A DNA stretch of 64,000 nt from CAXMST01 sp963700785 (GTDB lineage: Bacteria; Actinomycetota; Thermoleophilia; Solirubrobacterales; 70-9): the NCBI GenBank assembly GCA_963700785.1, contig CAVOYZ010000007.1, positions 1 through 64,000 of the forward strand, in the 5' to 3' direction. Every line of letters starts with the position of its first letter. Position 1 is the first letter of the stretch. The notes under the pieces were generated by a model. That model ran no database searches. It was not told where the DNA came from and saw nothing but the letters and a program-made list of their open reading frames with translations. The translations under genes and the position numbers were made by a program. Shown piece after piece: positions 19,816 to 28,599 of the stretch.

Positions 19816-20760
19816 TCAGTTGAAGCAGGCCGCGGTGATCGCGGCCACGTGACGGTGGTCGGTTCCGCAGCAACCGCCGAGCACCCGGAGCTCGGGCAGG
19901 CGCCGACGTAGGTCCGCGTAGCGGGCCCCGAGGTCCTCCGGGTCGCCGTCGTCGAGGTCGGCCGCCTGGTCGAGCTCGGCGTGGCTCCGGGTCGAGGCGT
20001 TGGCGCGCAGGCCCAGGATCCGCTCGGCCCACTCACCGCCCTGCCCCTCGAACAGGTGCTCGAAGTGGGTCGGGTGGGCGCAGTTGATCATGAAGTAGGC
20101 GGGCGCGCCGTCGGTCTCGAGATCGACCTGCTCGATCGCCTCGGCGAGCGGCTGTCCGCTCGGCAGCCGCCCGTCGGTCTCGACCGTGAACGAGACCACC
20201 GCCGGCAGCCCCGCGTCGGTGGCGGCGCGGGTGACGCCGATCGCCTCCTCGGCGTAGGTCATCGTCACGCCGGCGACGAGGTCGGCGCCGGCCTCGGACA
20301 GGGTCCGGACCTGGGTCGAGTGGTAGTCCGCCGCGTGGTCGGCCGAGAGCAGCTCCGATGGGTCGTAGCCGTCGTCGTGGGGCCCGACGCAACCGCTGAT
20401 CACGATCGGCCCGTCGAGCCGGTCGACATACTCGTCGCGGAGATCCTCCATCAACCCGATCGCATCCCGGTTCGCCTGCGCGAGCGCCGCGGTGTCGTAG
20501 CCGATCATCCCGCCCCAGCGGGGGTTCGCGCGCCAGGTCGGGCTCTCGAGCACGAAGCCGGCTCCGTGCTCGGCGGCGAGCGACAGGTAGGGGCGGTAGT
20601 ACTCGCGGAGCTCATCGACACCGGCCTCCTCGCGGAGCAGATCGAAGGCGGCGAACTCGGGCAGCTCGATCTCGCGGTGGAAGACGAGGTACGTCTCCAG
20701 GCCGCCGTCGGTGATGAACCGCCCTCCGTCGAGCTGGGGGAGATGGTCACGGAAACTCAC
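19816..20760 (-). CDS. Homocysteine S-methyltransferase family protein
   Basis: A 314-residue Zn-dependent methyltransferase domain that moves a methyl group to homocysteine or a related thiol. The Zn ligands are visible as Cys in MINCAHP (about residue 219) and the pair in VLGGCCGTDHRH (about residue 295). The N-terminal ITDGGLETYLVF matches the family's DGG-G-E-T motif. Length matches stand-alone enzymes such as MmuM, which use S-methylmethionine. Start GTG 20760 has GAGGAGG about 8 bases upstream. No other methionine gene is near, so a role in S-methylmethionine or betaine use is inference. Confidence 0.88.
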   Translation of the reverse strand: MSFRDHLPQLDGGRFITDGGLETYLVFHREIELPEFAAFDLLREEAGVDELREYYRPYLSLAAEHGAGFVLESPTWRANPRWGGMIGYDTAALAQANRDAIGLMEDLRDEYVDRLDGPIVISGCVGPHDDGYDPSELLSADHAADYHSTQVRTLSEAGADLVAGVTMTYAEEAIGVTRAATDAGLPAVVSFTVETDGRLPSGQPLAEAIEQVDLETDGAPAYFMINCAHPTHFEHLFEGQGGEWAERILGLRANASTRSHAELDQAADLDDGDPEDLGARYADLRRRLPELRVLGGCCGTDHRHVAAITAACFN

Positions 20761-20846
20761 GCTCGGCCTCCTCTCGTACTTCCCAGCCCGACCCAACCTA
20801 CCACCGGGTGGCCGCCGCGGGAGCGGCCGCGGACGCTGCACAGGGG

Positions 20847-21614
20847 TCAGGTCCGGGGACCGGGGAGGTTGCGGAACTCGAACGGGGCGGCGCGCCCCGG
20901 CTGAATGAACCAGCACTCCCCCGACTGCGGTCCCCCAAGCAGCCCGAGGACGACCTCGGCGACGTCGGCCGGCGGGATGATCGGCATGCCGCCGGCCTGC
21001 AGATCGTCCTTGATCGGCTCGATGATCGCCGTGTCCGCGAAGCCCGGGCAGATCGCGTTGATCCGGATCTTCTCGTGGCGAAGACCCGGCGCGAGCGAGC
21101 GCACCAGGCCGACGACGGCGTGCTTGTTCGCGGCGTAGATCGGGTCGTAGGGGACCGCGGTCAGTCCGGCCAGCGACGAGGTGGCGACGATCGCGCCGCC
21201 GCCGGCCCGGCGCAGCGCCGGCAGCGCGGCCTGGACGCCGAAGACGACACCGTCGATGTTCGCGCCCATCGCCCGCCGGTAGAGGTCGAGGTCGAATCCC
21301 TCGCCGAGCCCGCAGCCGGTCGAGACCCCGGCGTTGAGGAAGGCGTAGTCGAGGCCGCCGTGGTGCTGCTCCGCGGTCGCGACCATCCTCTCGTTCTGCT
21401 CGGGATCGCTGACGTCGGCGCGCACGTAGCGGCCGTCGATCTCGTCGGCGACGGCCTCGCCACTCTCGGAATCGAGATCGGCGATCAGCACCCGGCAGCC
21501 CGCCGCCGCGAGGTGTTGCGCGGTGGCGCGCCCGAGGCCGCTCGCTCCTCCGGTGACCACCGCGGAGCGACCCTCGAACGGACTCTCGCCCGGCTCGTTG
21601 GATCGATCGCTCAT
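20847..21614 (-). CDS. Short-chain dehydrogenase/reductase
   Basis: A 255-residue classical SDR. Cofactor motif TGGASGLGRATA at about residue 20, acidic residue pattern IADLDSESG after strand 2 (favouring NAD over NADP), LNAGVSTGCG in place of the usual NNAG, and catalytic Tyr-Lys in PIYAANKHAVVG (about residue 153). The C-terminal segment carries an extra ILGLLGGPQSGECWFIQPGR-like tail. Substrate unknown. TAGGGT lies 12 bases upstream of ATG 21614. The exonuclease gene upstream (21630-22490) ends only 15 bases away and may be co-transcribed. Confidence 0.88.
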   Translation of the reverse strand: MSDRSNEPGESPFEGRSAVVTGGASGLGRATAQHLAAAGCRVLIADLDSESGEAVADEIDGRYVRADVSDPEQNERMVATAEQHHGGLDYAFLNAGVSTGCGLGEGFDLDLYRRAMGANIDGVVFGVQAALPALRRAGGGAIVATSSLAGLTAVPYDPIYAANKHAVVGLVRSLAPGLRHEKIRINAICPGFADTAIIEPIKDDLQAGGMPIIPPADVAEVVLGLLGGPQSGECWFIQPGRAAPFEFRNLPGPRT

Positions 21615-21626
21615 CCGTTCGCCCGG

Positions 21627-21632
21627 ACCCTA
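21627..21632 (-). promoter_or_regulatory. -10 box TAGGGT, leaderless-type
   Basis: On the minus strand TAGGGT ends 12 bases before ATG 21614. It overlaps the stop codon of the upstream exonuclease gene. Confidence 0.4.
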
Positions 21633-22490
21633 CTCCGACTCCTCGAGCCGCTCCGCGAGGCGGTCCATGCCGCGCTCGCGAGCGGCCGCTGCCGCGGCAA
21701 CGGGATCGGTGGACGAGTCGGACGGCAGCTCGAGCTCGGCGTCACGCAGCGTCGCGATCTCCTTGTAGGCGAGAAGCTCATCCCGCGATCCGGTCAGCGC
21801 CGTTCGCAGCTTCGGCCTGCTGATCCCAATCGCGGCGTCGAGCACGGCCTCGAGCGAACCGTGCTCGCGGAGCAGCTCGGCGGCGGTCTTCTCGCCGACT
21901 CCTTTCGCCCCGGGTATGCCGTCCGAGGGGTCGCCGCGCAGGGCGATGAAGTCCGGGACCAGCGCCGGGGGGATCCCGTAGCGGGCCTCGACCTCGGCGG
22001 GCCCGAGCAGCTCGGCTCCGCCCTTGACCTTGGTGCTCACGTAGAGCACCCCGATCCGCTCCGACGCGCACTGAAACATGTCGCGGTCGCCGGTCAGGAT
22101 CAGGGCGCTGCCGCCCGCGTCGGCCTCGAGCCGGGCCAGGGTGCCGAGCAGGTCGTCCGCCTCCAGCGACTCGTGGTCCGCGATCCGCCAGCCGAAGGCG
22201 GCGAAGAAGGCGGGGGCGTCGGCCCACTGCGGGACGAGCTCCTCCGGCATCTCCGGGCGATCGGCGTGGTAGCTGCTGAGCAGCTCGACGCGGTAGGCGG
22301 CCGCATCGGGACCGAAGCAGAGCACCACGACCCGTGGGTCATGTTCGGTGACCTCGCGGAGAATCAGGTTCGCCGCGCCGAGCAGGGCGTTCACCGGCCG
22401 GCCGCCCCGCCCCCGGATCGTCTTCGGCAGCGCGAAGAACGCGCGATAGAGCATCGACGGGGTGTCGACGGCGAGCAGCGGGCGGGTCAC
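21630..22490 (-). CDS. 5'-3' exonuclease (PolI N-terminal type)
   Basis: A 286-residue stand-alone flap-type 5'-3' exonuclease related to the N-terminal domain of DNA polymerase I. Metal-binding carboxylates appear in order: LLAVDTPSMLYRAFFAL, EADDLLGTLAR and LILTGDRDMFQ. The helix-hairpin-helix is in FIALRGDPSDGIPGAKGVGEKTA. GTG 22490 is chosen because the protein then begins VTRPLLAVDT like its relatives and TAGCGT sits 8 bases upstream; the longer frame would add 30 unmatched residues overlapping the divergent gene. Probable role: removal of RNA primers or flaps as a supplement to PolI. Confidence 0.9.
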   Translation of the reverse strand: MTRPLLAVDTPSMLYRAFFALPKTIRGRGGRPVNALLGAANLILREVTEHDPRVVVLCFGPDAAAYRVELLSSYHADRPEMPEELVPQWADAPAFFAAFGWRIADHESLEADDLLGTLARLEADAGGSALILTGDRDMFQCASERIGVLYVSTKVKGGAELLGPAEVEARYGIPPALVPDFIALRGDPSDGIPGAKGVGEKTAAELLREHGSLEAVLDAAIGISRPKLRTALTGSRDELLAYKEIATLRDAELELPSDSSTDPVAAAAAARERGMDRLAERLEESE

Positions 22491-22498
22491 GGTCGCGG

Positions 22499-22504
22499 AC
22501 GCTA
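22499..22504 (-). promoter_or_regulatory. -10 box TAGCGT, leaderless-type
   Basis: On the minus strand TAGCGT ends 8 bases before GTG 22490. Confidence 0.45.
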
Positions 22505-22549
22505 TCGGCTCAGGGCTCGCGGTCGCCCCGCATCCCCGGGGCCCGCCGC

Positions 22550-22555
22550 TAGCCT
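22550..22555 (+). promoter_or_regulatory. -10 box TAGCCT, leaderless-type
   Basis: TAGCCT ends 9 bases before ATG 22565. Confidence 0.5.
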
Positions 22556-22564
22556 TCGGCGCCG

Positions 22565-24427
22565 ATGGCCTCGACCCCAAGCAGGGCTCGGTGGGGGCCG
22601 GCCGGCGTGGTCTCGCTGCTGGCCGGCCTGTCGCTGTGGACGGCGGCGCCCGCGCCGGCGGCTCCCTCGTTCGAGGGGCACGGCGTCGAGCTGCAGCGAA
22701 AGCGGGCCTACGACGTCGGCGTCGCCGACTTCAACCGCGACGGTCGCCTCGACCTCTACTCGACCAACCACATGTTTCGCGACTCGCTGCTCGAGGGTGA
22801 CGGCGCCGGCCGCTTCGAGGACGCCTTCCAGCGCGCGGGCTTCGCCCCGAACCCGTCGATCCCGGGGATCGAGGATCTGTCCCGCTTCCCCGAGGTCGAC
22901 GACCCGGGCCTCTACATGTGGCTGCGGGCGGGCGACCGTCGCCCCCACATCCGGTTGGCGGCGAAGGGGCTGCAGCGGGTCGAGGGCCTGGCGGGGGCCA
23001 GGGCGAGCGGCCGGATCGTCGTCAGCTTCCCGAAGGTCGAGATCCGGCGACGCATCAACGCCGAGGTGGAGGTCGTCCGCAAGAGCAGGACGAGGACCGT
23101 GATCCGTTTCGAGATGGGCCGCAACGCTCGCCTGGTGTTGCGACCCAACCACATCGACCTGCCGTTCCGGACGAGGATCGACGCACCGCTGCCGCTCGCC
23201 AACGTCTTCCTCGGGCCTCGCTCGGTACCCGCTCCCGGCCGCGAGTTCGAGATCAGCCTCGGCGATCGCCACGGCGTCGCCTGGGCCGACTACGACCGCG
23301 ATGGTCGCCTCGATGCCTTCGTCAGCAGCGGCGGGCTGTCCGGCAAGTCCCGGCTGGTGCCGCGGCTGGGGCGGGACGAGTTGCTGCTCAACCGCGATCG
23401 CGTCCTGGTCGACGCGACCAGCGGGTCGGGGCTCCGCAAGGGCGACTGCCGTGGTCGTGAGGCGCAGTCGCTCGACTTCAATCGCGATCGCAGGCTCGAC
23501 ATCTTCCTCGGCTGCCGGGCCGGGCGCCCCCGCCTCTACCGCGGAGCGGGCGACGGCACCTTCAGAGAGCAGCGCGGGGCGCTCCGGGGGGTGGGCAATA
23601 CGGCGACCGCGAACAGCTTGGTCGACCTCGACAACGACGGCGTTCTCGAGCTGGTCCGCGCCGGCCAGTTCTCGGTCTCGGTCTGGTCGCTGAGACGAAA
23701 CGGAGGGGCGAGCCTCCGGCAGCGGATCGACACCCCGAACGAGGACAAGAACGTCGAGGCGATCGCCCCGGGCGACTTCGACAACGATGGTGATCTCGAC
23801 CTCTTCGTCGCGGCGCCGAGCGGCAACTCGCTGCTCGTCAACCGCGGTAGGGGGCGGCTCGCCGCTCACGATCCACGCCGCTGGGGGTTGCCGGCTCGGC
23901 ACGGCGCTGCGGCGGCGTGGGTCGACTATGACAACGACACGCGGCTCGATCTCTACGTCAGCCCCGACGGCCTGTTCCGCAACGTCGGCGGAGGATTCCG
24001 CAGGGTCGGCTTGCTCGGCACGGCGGGCTCGCCACGCTTCGCGCGGGCGACCTGGTTCGACGCCGACCGCGACGGTCGCCGCGACCTCGTCCGCCTCACC
24101 CAGCGCGGCCGCGGGGAGTTCCCGCAGATCCGCATGTTCGGCAACGAGACCGCTCGGCGCAATCACTGGCTGGAGCTCGATCTGATCGGCCCGCGGGGAA
24201 ACCTGCAGGCCCTCGGTGCCCGGGTCCAGGCGCGGGTCGGGCGGCGCACCCTGACCCAATGGGTCGGTCAGAACGACGGATCGCGCTACGGCCAGGGCCA
24301 CTACCGCCTCTACTTCGGGCTCGGCCGCTCGCGTCGGGCCGAGCGGGTAACGGTCTTCTGGCCCGACGGTGGGCGCAGCAGGCTCGGCACCGTAGGCGCC
24401 GACCGCCTGCGGGTAGTGAGGCGTTAG
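22565..24427 (+). CDS. Exported FG-GAP/VCBS repeat protein with ASPIC/UnbV C-terminus
   Basis: A 620-residue exported protein. After a signal peptide (VVSLLAGLSLWTAAPAPAAP) there are repeated calcium-binding-type motifs of the D-x-N/D-x-D-G-x-x-D form: DFNRDGRLDLYS, DYDRDGRLDAF, DFNRDRRLDIF, DLDNDGVLEL, DFDNDGDLDLF, DYDNDTRLDLY and DADRDGRRDL. These mark FG-GAP/VCBS blades of a beta-propeller. The last 90 residues (NHWLELDLIGPRGNLQALGA to VTVFWPDGGRS) match the ASPIC/UnbV domain found in CRTAC1-like proteins. Likely role is extracellular binding or adhesion with calcium; no enzyme motif is seen. It is divergent from the exonuclease and followed at 47 bp by another exported propeller. Confidence 0.88.
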   Translation: MASTPSRARWGPAGVVSLLAGLSLWTAAPAPAAPSFEGHGVELQRKRAYDVGVADFNRDGRLDLYSTNHMFRDSLLEGDGAGRFEDAFQRAGFAPNPSIPGIEDLSRFPEVDDPGLYMWLRAGDRRPHIRLAAKGLQRVEGLAGARASGRIVVSFPKVEIRRRINAEVEVVRKSRTRTVIRFEMGRNARLVLRPNHIDLPFRTRIDAPLPLANVFLGPRSVPAPGREFEISLGDRHGVAWADYDRDGRLDAFVSSGGLSGKSRLVPRLGRDELLLNRDRVLVDATSGSGLRKGDCRGREAQSLDFNRDRRLDIFLGCRAGRPRLYRGAGDGTFREQRGALRGVGNTATANSLVDLDNDGVLELVRAGQFSVSVWSLRRNGGASLRQRIDTPNEDKNVEAIAPGDFDNDGDLDLFVAAPSGNSLLVNRGRGRLAAHDPRRWGLPARHGAAAAWVDYDNDTRLDLYVSPDGLFRNVGGGFRRVGLLGTAGSPRFARATWFDADRDGRRDLVRLTQRGRGEFPQIRMFGNETARRNHWLELDLIGPRGNLQALGARVQARVGRRTLTQWVGQNDGSRYGQGHYRLYFGLGRSRRAERVTVFWPDGGRSRLGTVGADRLRVVRR

Positions 24428-24459
24428 GCCGGGGCCCGCCCACAGCCGCGGTTCGCCGA

Positions 24460-24465
24460 TACGAT
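24460..24465 (+). promoter_or_regulatory. -10 box TACGAT, leaderless-type
   Basis: TACGAT ends 9 bases before TTG 24475, the same geometry as the boxes before ATG and GTG genes here; this decides the unusual TTG start. Confidence 0.45.
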
Positions 24466-24474
24466 CCGCGTGGA

Positions 24475-27063
24475 TTGGCCCGGGGCCCGTCACAGCAGCG
24501 CCGTCGCATCGCCCTCGCAGCGTCGACGGCGGCGCTGGCCGCAACCGCCCTCGCGTTTGCGCCGGCGGCTCCGGCGGCGGAGCGCAGCTTCTCCTACGAC
24601 ACGCCCGTGCAGCAGAGCTCCCCGTGGCCGTCGATGCGGCGCGACCGGCGCAACACCGGCGCGGCTCCGATCAGGGCCCGATACCGCGACGGTTCGCGAC
24701 CGTGGAGCTTCAAGACCGGCAAGGGCATCTTCTCGACTCCGGTGATCGACGGCGACGACACCGCCTACTTCGGCTCCGCCGACCGGCGCTTCTATGCCGT
24801 CGGCCGTGACGGATCGCTGCGCTGGAAGCTCCGGACCGGGGAGGTGATCGATTCGGCGGCAACGCTCGGGGCACGCGACCCGCTGGCCGGCTCGCCGACG
24901 GTCACCTTCGGCTCGGCCGACGAGTACATCTATCGGTTGCGGGATCCGCGCAAGCGAGGGCTGACGAGGCGCGAGCGGATCGTCTGGCGGTTCCGGACCG
25001 AGAAGCCGCCGCAGGGCGGGCAGATCGTCAACTGGTGGGAGGGGAACGTGGTCACCGGGCCCGACGGGACCCTGTACGCCGGCAACACCGGCGGCGGCCT
25101 CTACGCGATCGGTCCGGACGGCCGAGAGCGCTGGAGCTTCCCGACCGGAAACGCCGTCTGGTCGGCGGCGGCGATCGACGACGACGGGCGGATCTTCTTC
25201 GGCTCGGTCGACGCGCTTCTCTACGGGATCGATTCGGGCGGCGCTCCGCTCTGGAGCAAGCTGACGATCGGGTTCAACGCGGCTTCGGCGGCGATCGGGA
25301 GCGACGGCACCGTCTACATCGGCTCCTTCGACGGGAACTTCTACGCGCTCGACCCCGAGACCGGGGACGAGCGCTGGCGCTTCGCCACCAGCGACCACAT
25401 CTACCCATCCGCGGCGCTGGAGGAGGATTCGGACGGCGACACGGTGGGCATCTACCTCGCCTCCGCCGACGGCTCGATCTACAGGCTCGATCCGGACGGC
25501 AAGCTCGTCTGGCGCTACGACACCGGCGATCCGATCCGGTCCTCACCGGCGCTCGGGCTGCCGCCGAAGGGCGAGTCCGGCCGGGTCCTCTACGTCGGCT
25601 CCTCGAACGGCAGGCTCTACGCGATCAACACCCGCGACGGCAGCCGTCGCTGGTCCTACGACACGACTCCCGAGAGCCGCGCGCTTCGCGATCGCAACGA
25701 CCTCAACGGCAGCCCCGCGCTCGGCAGGCGGGGAATCTGGATCGGCGGCGAGCACGGCCGGATGACCCACGTGCCCTACGACTACTGCCTCGGCCGGGGC
25801 GCGTCGGAGCGGCGCTGCGACACCGATCCGGGCGAGCGCTTCGCCAAGAACCTGACGCGGACCTTCCCGGTGACGGCGGGGGGCTCGACCGAGACCGGCG
25901 GCTATCGCCGCAGGCTGCCGACGGCGACGACGATCACCGCGCGGCTCGTCGTCCGCCGGGGAGGGGAGACCCAGGATGCGCGGATGCTCGCGGCGCCGAG
26001 CGCCGAGTCGCTGGTCAAGAGCGTCGACCCGCCGTTTCCCTTCTCGGCCCAGCTCTCCGCCGACGGCCGCTACCTCCACATCCTGCCGCGCGGCTTCCTG
26101 CGGCCGGACACCGACTACGACGTCGAGCTGGCCGGTCGCTTCGCCGGCGGCGGCGACGGGTCGTTCTCGGACCGGATCGAGTTCAAGACCGAGCGCCGGC
26201 GCGGGCAGGCGGCGGCCCTGCCGACGGGCCGAAGACGGGTCGGCGCCTTCAACCTGAGGCGGCTCTCGCTGCCGCTGCCGACCCTGCTGCCGTCCGTCAA
26301 CCAGATCGGCTTCGACAGCTACGACTGGATCGTCGGGGCGCTCGAGAGCCAGCCCCGCGATCGGCGCGGGCGCGGGGATCTCCTCCTCTGGGTGGTCGGC
26401 TCGCGCGAGGACAGGCGGGGGCGCCGGGTGCCCGATCGGGACAGCGAGTTCGCGTTCCCGCTGTCCGGCCGCTACGCGGGGGACTCGTTGATCCTCGAGC
26501 AGCGCGGCTTCGAGCTGCTGTTCACCTTCGGGCCGGTCCCGCTCGAGCGGCTCCAGTTCCGTGGCCGCCTCGACGACAGGCGGCGCGTTGCACCGGGCGC
26601 CGCCGTCTATGGCGAGGTCAACTGCCCCGACGTGCCGAACCTGGGCGGGGCGCTGATCGCCGCCGGCCTCTGTAACGACGAGGCGAAGCTGATCTCCTCC
26701 GGCGCATACCTGACCTCCGGCTACCGCGGGCCGGCCAACCGGCGTCCCGGCGGGGTGAGGATCTCGTCCGTGAAGCTGCGCCGGCCGACCGCGACGGACG
26801 ATGGGTCCGTAGCCGCCAAGCTCGAGCTGAGCCGTGGCGCTCATTTCGGCGTCAATCGTCACATCGCCAACCTGCTGCTGGTCGACCCCGCCACAGGCCG
26901 GCCGCTGGGGCTCGACTACAACGGTCTGACGACCCTGCGGCGCCGCGCGCGGAGGATCACCGGGGTCGACCTGCGGCTGCCGGCCGGCACCGAGATCCCC
27001 GCCCGGATCAACGCCTATGTGATCGCCGACGTGTTCCCGCTGGGCGTTCGCCGGCTGCGCTGA
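24475..27063 (+). CDS. Exported PQQ-like beta-propeller protein
   Basis: An 862-residue exported protein beginning at TTG 24475. A twin-Arg-containing basic start (QQRRRIALAAS) leads a signal peptide, which could be Tat type. Residues 40-460 are PQQ/quinoprotein-like propeller blades with recurrent patterns such as YFGSADRRFYAVGRDGSLRW, TLYAGNTGGGLYAIGPDG and LYVGSSNGRLYAINTRDG. No PQQ-ligand residues or catalytic Asp of alcohol dehydrogenases are evident, so it is probably a structural or BamB-like scaffold. The remaining 400 residues are a beta-rich region of unknown type with an Ig-like piece (PDTDYDVELAGRFAG). The ATG at 24259 in the same frame lies inside the previous gene and is rejected. 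Confidence 0.8.
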   Translation: MARGPSQQRRRIALAASTAALAATALAFAPAAPAAERSFSYDTPVQQSSPWPSMRRDRRNTGAAPIRARYRDGSRPWSFKTGKGIFSTPVIDGDDTAYFGSADRRFYAVGRDGSLRWKLRTGEVIDSAATLGARDPLAGSPTVTFGSADEYIYRLRDPRKRGLTRRERIVWRFRTEKPPQGGQIVNWWEGNVVTGPDGTLYAGNTGGGLYAIGPDGRERWSFPTGNAVWSAAAIDDDGRIFFGSVDALLYGIDSGGAPLWSKLTIGFNAASAAIGSDGTVYIGSFDGNFYALDPETGDERWRFATSDHIYPSAALEEDSDGDTVGIYLASADGSIYRLDPDGKLVWRYDTGDPIRSSPALGLPPKGESGRVLYVGSSNGRLYAINTRDGSRRWSYDTTPESRALRDRNDLNGSPALGRRGIWIGGEHGRMTHVPYDYCLGRGASERRCDTDPGERFAKNLTRTFPVTAGGSTETGGYRRRLPTATTITARLVVRRGGETQDARMLAAPSAESLVKSVDPPFPFSAQLSADGRYLHILPRGFLRPDTDYDVELAGRFAGGGDGSFSDRIEFKTERRRGQAAALPTGRRRVGAFNLRRLSLPLPTLLPSVNQIGFDSYDWIVGALESQPRDRRGRGDLLLWVVGSREDRRGRRVPDRDSEFAFPLSGRYAGDSLILEQRGFELLFTFGPVPLERLQFRGRLDDRRRVAPGAAVYGEVNCPDVPNLGGALIAAGLCNDEAKLISSGAYLTSGYRGPANRRPGGVRISSVKLRRPTATDDGSVAAKLELSRGAHFGVNRHIANLLLVDPATGRPLGLDYNGLTTLRRRARRITGVDLRLPAGTEIPARINAYVIADVFPLGVRRLR

Positions 27064-27082
27064 TCCGGCTGCCCCGAGGCCC

Positions 27083-27088
27083 TAAGAT
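27083..27088 (+). promoter_or_regulatory. -10 box TAAGAT, leaderless-type
   Basis: TAAGAT ends 9 bases before ATG 27098. Confidence 0.5.
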
Positions 27089-27097
27089 CGGGAGCCG

Positions 27098-27574
27098 ATG
27101 GCGGACGGCACGAAGACCTGGATCCTCACCGGGAGCCTCGAGAACCTCCGGATCAACATCGAGCGCGGCTTCGACCTGATCGGGCTCAAGGAGCGCCGGG
27201 TGCGGCAGGCCGAGCAGTTCGAGCCCGGCGATCGGGTGATCTTCTACGTGACCGGGGTCAAGGCCTTCGGCGCGATCGCGAGGGTGCTGTCGCCGATGTT
27301 CGAGGATCGCGAGCCGATCTGGCCGCAGGGCAAGAAGAAACACCCCGAGGACTACCCCTGGCGGGTCGAGGCCGAGCCGGTCCTCGTCCTCGACGAGGAT
27401 GCGTTCGTCCCCGCCGAGTCGCTTCTGGGCGAGCTGGAGCACCTCGGCAAGTGGCCGGCGGAGCACTGGCACCTCGCCTTCCAGGGGCAACTGCGGACGA
27501 TCTCCGACGCCGACGCAGAGCTCCTCGCCGCGCGGTTGGCGGCAGCGGCGGACGGCGCCCGAGTGGCCGGCTAG
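27098..27574 (+). CDS. EVE-domain protein
   Basis: A 158-residue soluble protein of the EVE/PUA-like fold, a small beta-barrel that binds modified nucleobases in DNA or RNA. The opening KTWILTGSLENLRINIERGF, the middle FEPGDRVIFYVTGVKAFGAI and the W-P-A-E-H-W-H-L-A-F-Q segment match the family. EVE domains in other bacteria occur in restriction and defence proteins as well as stand-alone. Here it is alone, 5 bases before an LLM oxidoreductase gene, so no defence context is visible. Confidence 0.85.
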   Translation: MADGTKTWILTGSLENLRINIERGFDLIGLKERRVRQAEQFEPGDRVIFYVTGVKAFGAIARVLSPMFEDREPIWPQGKKKHPEDYPWRVEAEPVLVLDEDAFVPAESLLGELEHLGKWPAEHWHLAFQGQLRTISDADAELLAARLAAAADGARVAG

Positions 27575-27579
27575 CGATC

Positions 27580-28599
27580 GTGCCGCCGGTCTCGGTACTC
27601 GACCTGAGCCCGGTCGCCGCCGGGCGGGGCGAGGCCGCCGCGGTCCGCGAGAGCGTCGAGCTCGCCCAGGCGGCGGAGCGGCTCGGCTATCACCGCTTCT
27701 GGCTCGCCGAGCACCATGGAGGCGCGATGGTCGCCAGCTCCGCCCCCGAGCTGATGATCGCGGCGATCGCCGCGGTGACCGAGCGGATCCGCGTCGGTTC
27801 CGGTGGGATCATGCTGCCCAACCACGCGCCGCTTCACGTCGCCGAGCAGTTCAAGGTGCTCGAGGCGCTCTATCCCGGTCGGATCGATCTCGGGATCGGA
27901 CGCGCCCCCGGCACCGACCCGCGGACCGCGCTGGCGCTGCGGCGCGGCCGCGAGGTCGGCGGCGACGATCTGCCGGAGCTGCTGGCCGAGCTGCTGGCCT
28001 TCTCCGGTCTGCGGGAGTGGCCGGAGTCGCATCCGTTCGCCCCGGTCCGCGCCGCTCCGGACGACGCTCCGCTGCCTCCGGTCTTTCTGCTCGGCTCGAG
28101 CGACTACTCGGCCCGCGTCGCCGCCGCTGCCGGGCTCGGCTTCGCCTTCGCCGGGCAGATCAACCCCTCGGAGGCGGTGCCGACGCTGCGCATGTACCGG
28201 GAGCAGTTCCGCCCCTCGCCGGAGCTCTCCGAGCCGTACGCGATCCTCGGTCACAACGCGATCTGCGCCGAGACCGAGGAGCGCGCGCAGCTGCTCGCCG
28301 CACCCTCGCGGGTCGCCTTCCGCAATCTCCGCGCCGGGACGCCGACGCCCCTGCCGACTGCGGAGGAGGCGTCCGCGTCAGACCGCCCGCAGCGCCCGCC
28401 CGCGGGAGGCATCGAGGGCCTGCGGATGATCGTCGGCACCCCGGTCCAGATTCGCGAAGCGTTCGGCGAGCTGCTCGACCGCAGTGGCGCCGACGAGCTG
28501 ATGCTGATGGGCAGTACCCACGGGCTCGCCGACCGGATCCGCTCCTACGAGTTGATCGGTGAGGCCTTCGGGCTGCTCAGCGTGGCCGCTGGCGGGTGA
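27580..28599 (+). CDS. LLM-class flavin-dependent oxidoreductase
   Basis: A 339-residue luciferase-like TIM-barrel monooxygenase that uses FMNH2 or F420. Start GTG 27580 gives the family's typical opening VSVLDLSPVAAGRG and lies 5 bases after the EVE stop. Conserved stretches: RFWLAEHHGGAMVASSAPE, RIRVGSGGIMLPNHAPLHVAEQF and LYPGRIDLGIGRAPGTDP. The 'MsnO8/alkanal-like' subgroup has this exact order. An in-frame GTG at 27451 lies within the EVE gene and is rejected. It may work with the F420-type DUF385 protein nearby. Its 3' end overlaps the convergent SGNH gene by 23 bases. Confidence 0.9.
   Translation: MPPVSVLDLSPVAAGRGEAAAVRESVELAQAAERLGYHRFWLAEHHGGAMVASSAPELMIAAIAAVTERIRVGSGGIMLPNHAPLHVAEQFKVLEALYPGRIDLGIGRAPGTDPRTALALRRGREVGGDDLPELLAELLAFSGLREWPESHPFAPVRAAPDDAPLPPVFLLGSSDYSARVAAAAGLGFAFAGQINPSEAVPTLRMYREQFRPSPELSEPYAILGHNAICAETEERAQLLAAPSRVAFRNLRAGTPTPLPTAEEASASDRPQRPPAGGIEGLRMIVGTPVQIREAFGELLDRSGADELMLMGSTHGLADRIRSYELIGEAFGLLSVAAGG

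Noticed and set aside
22499..22580. Longer N-terminus for the exonuclease (ATG 22580)
   Set aside because: It would overlap the divergent gene's start and adds residues absent in relatives; GTG 22490 with its promoter box fits better.
26115..26862. Minus-strand frames within the PQQ-like gene
   Set aside because: Antisense shadows of the propeller coding frame.
27098..27574. EVE protein as part of a defence island
   Set aside because: Neighbours are metabolic oxidoreductases and hydrolases; no restriction, nuclease or toxin gene is adjacent.
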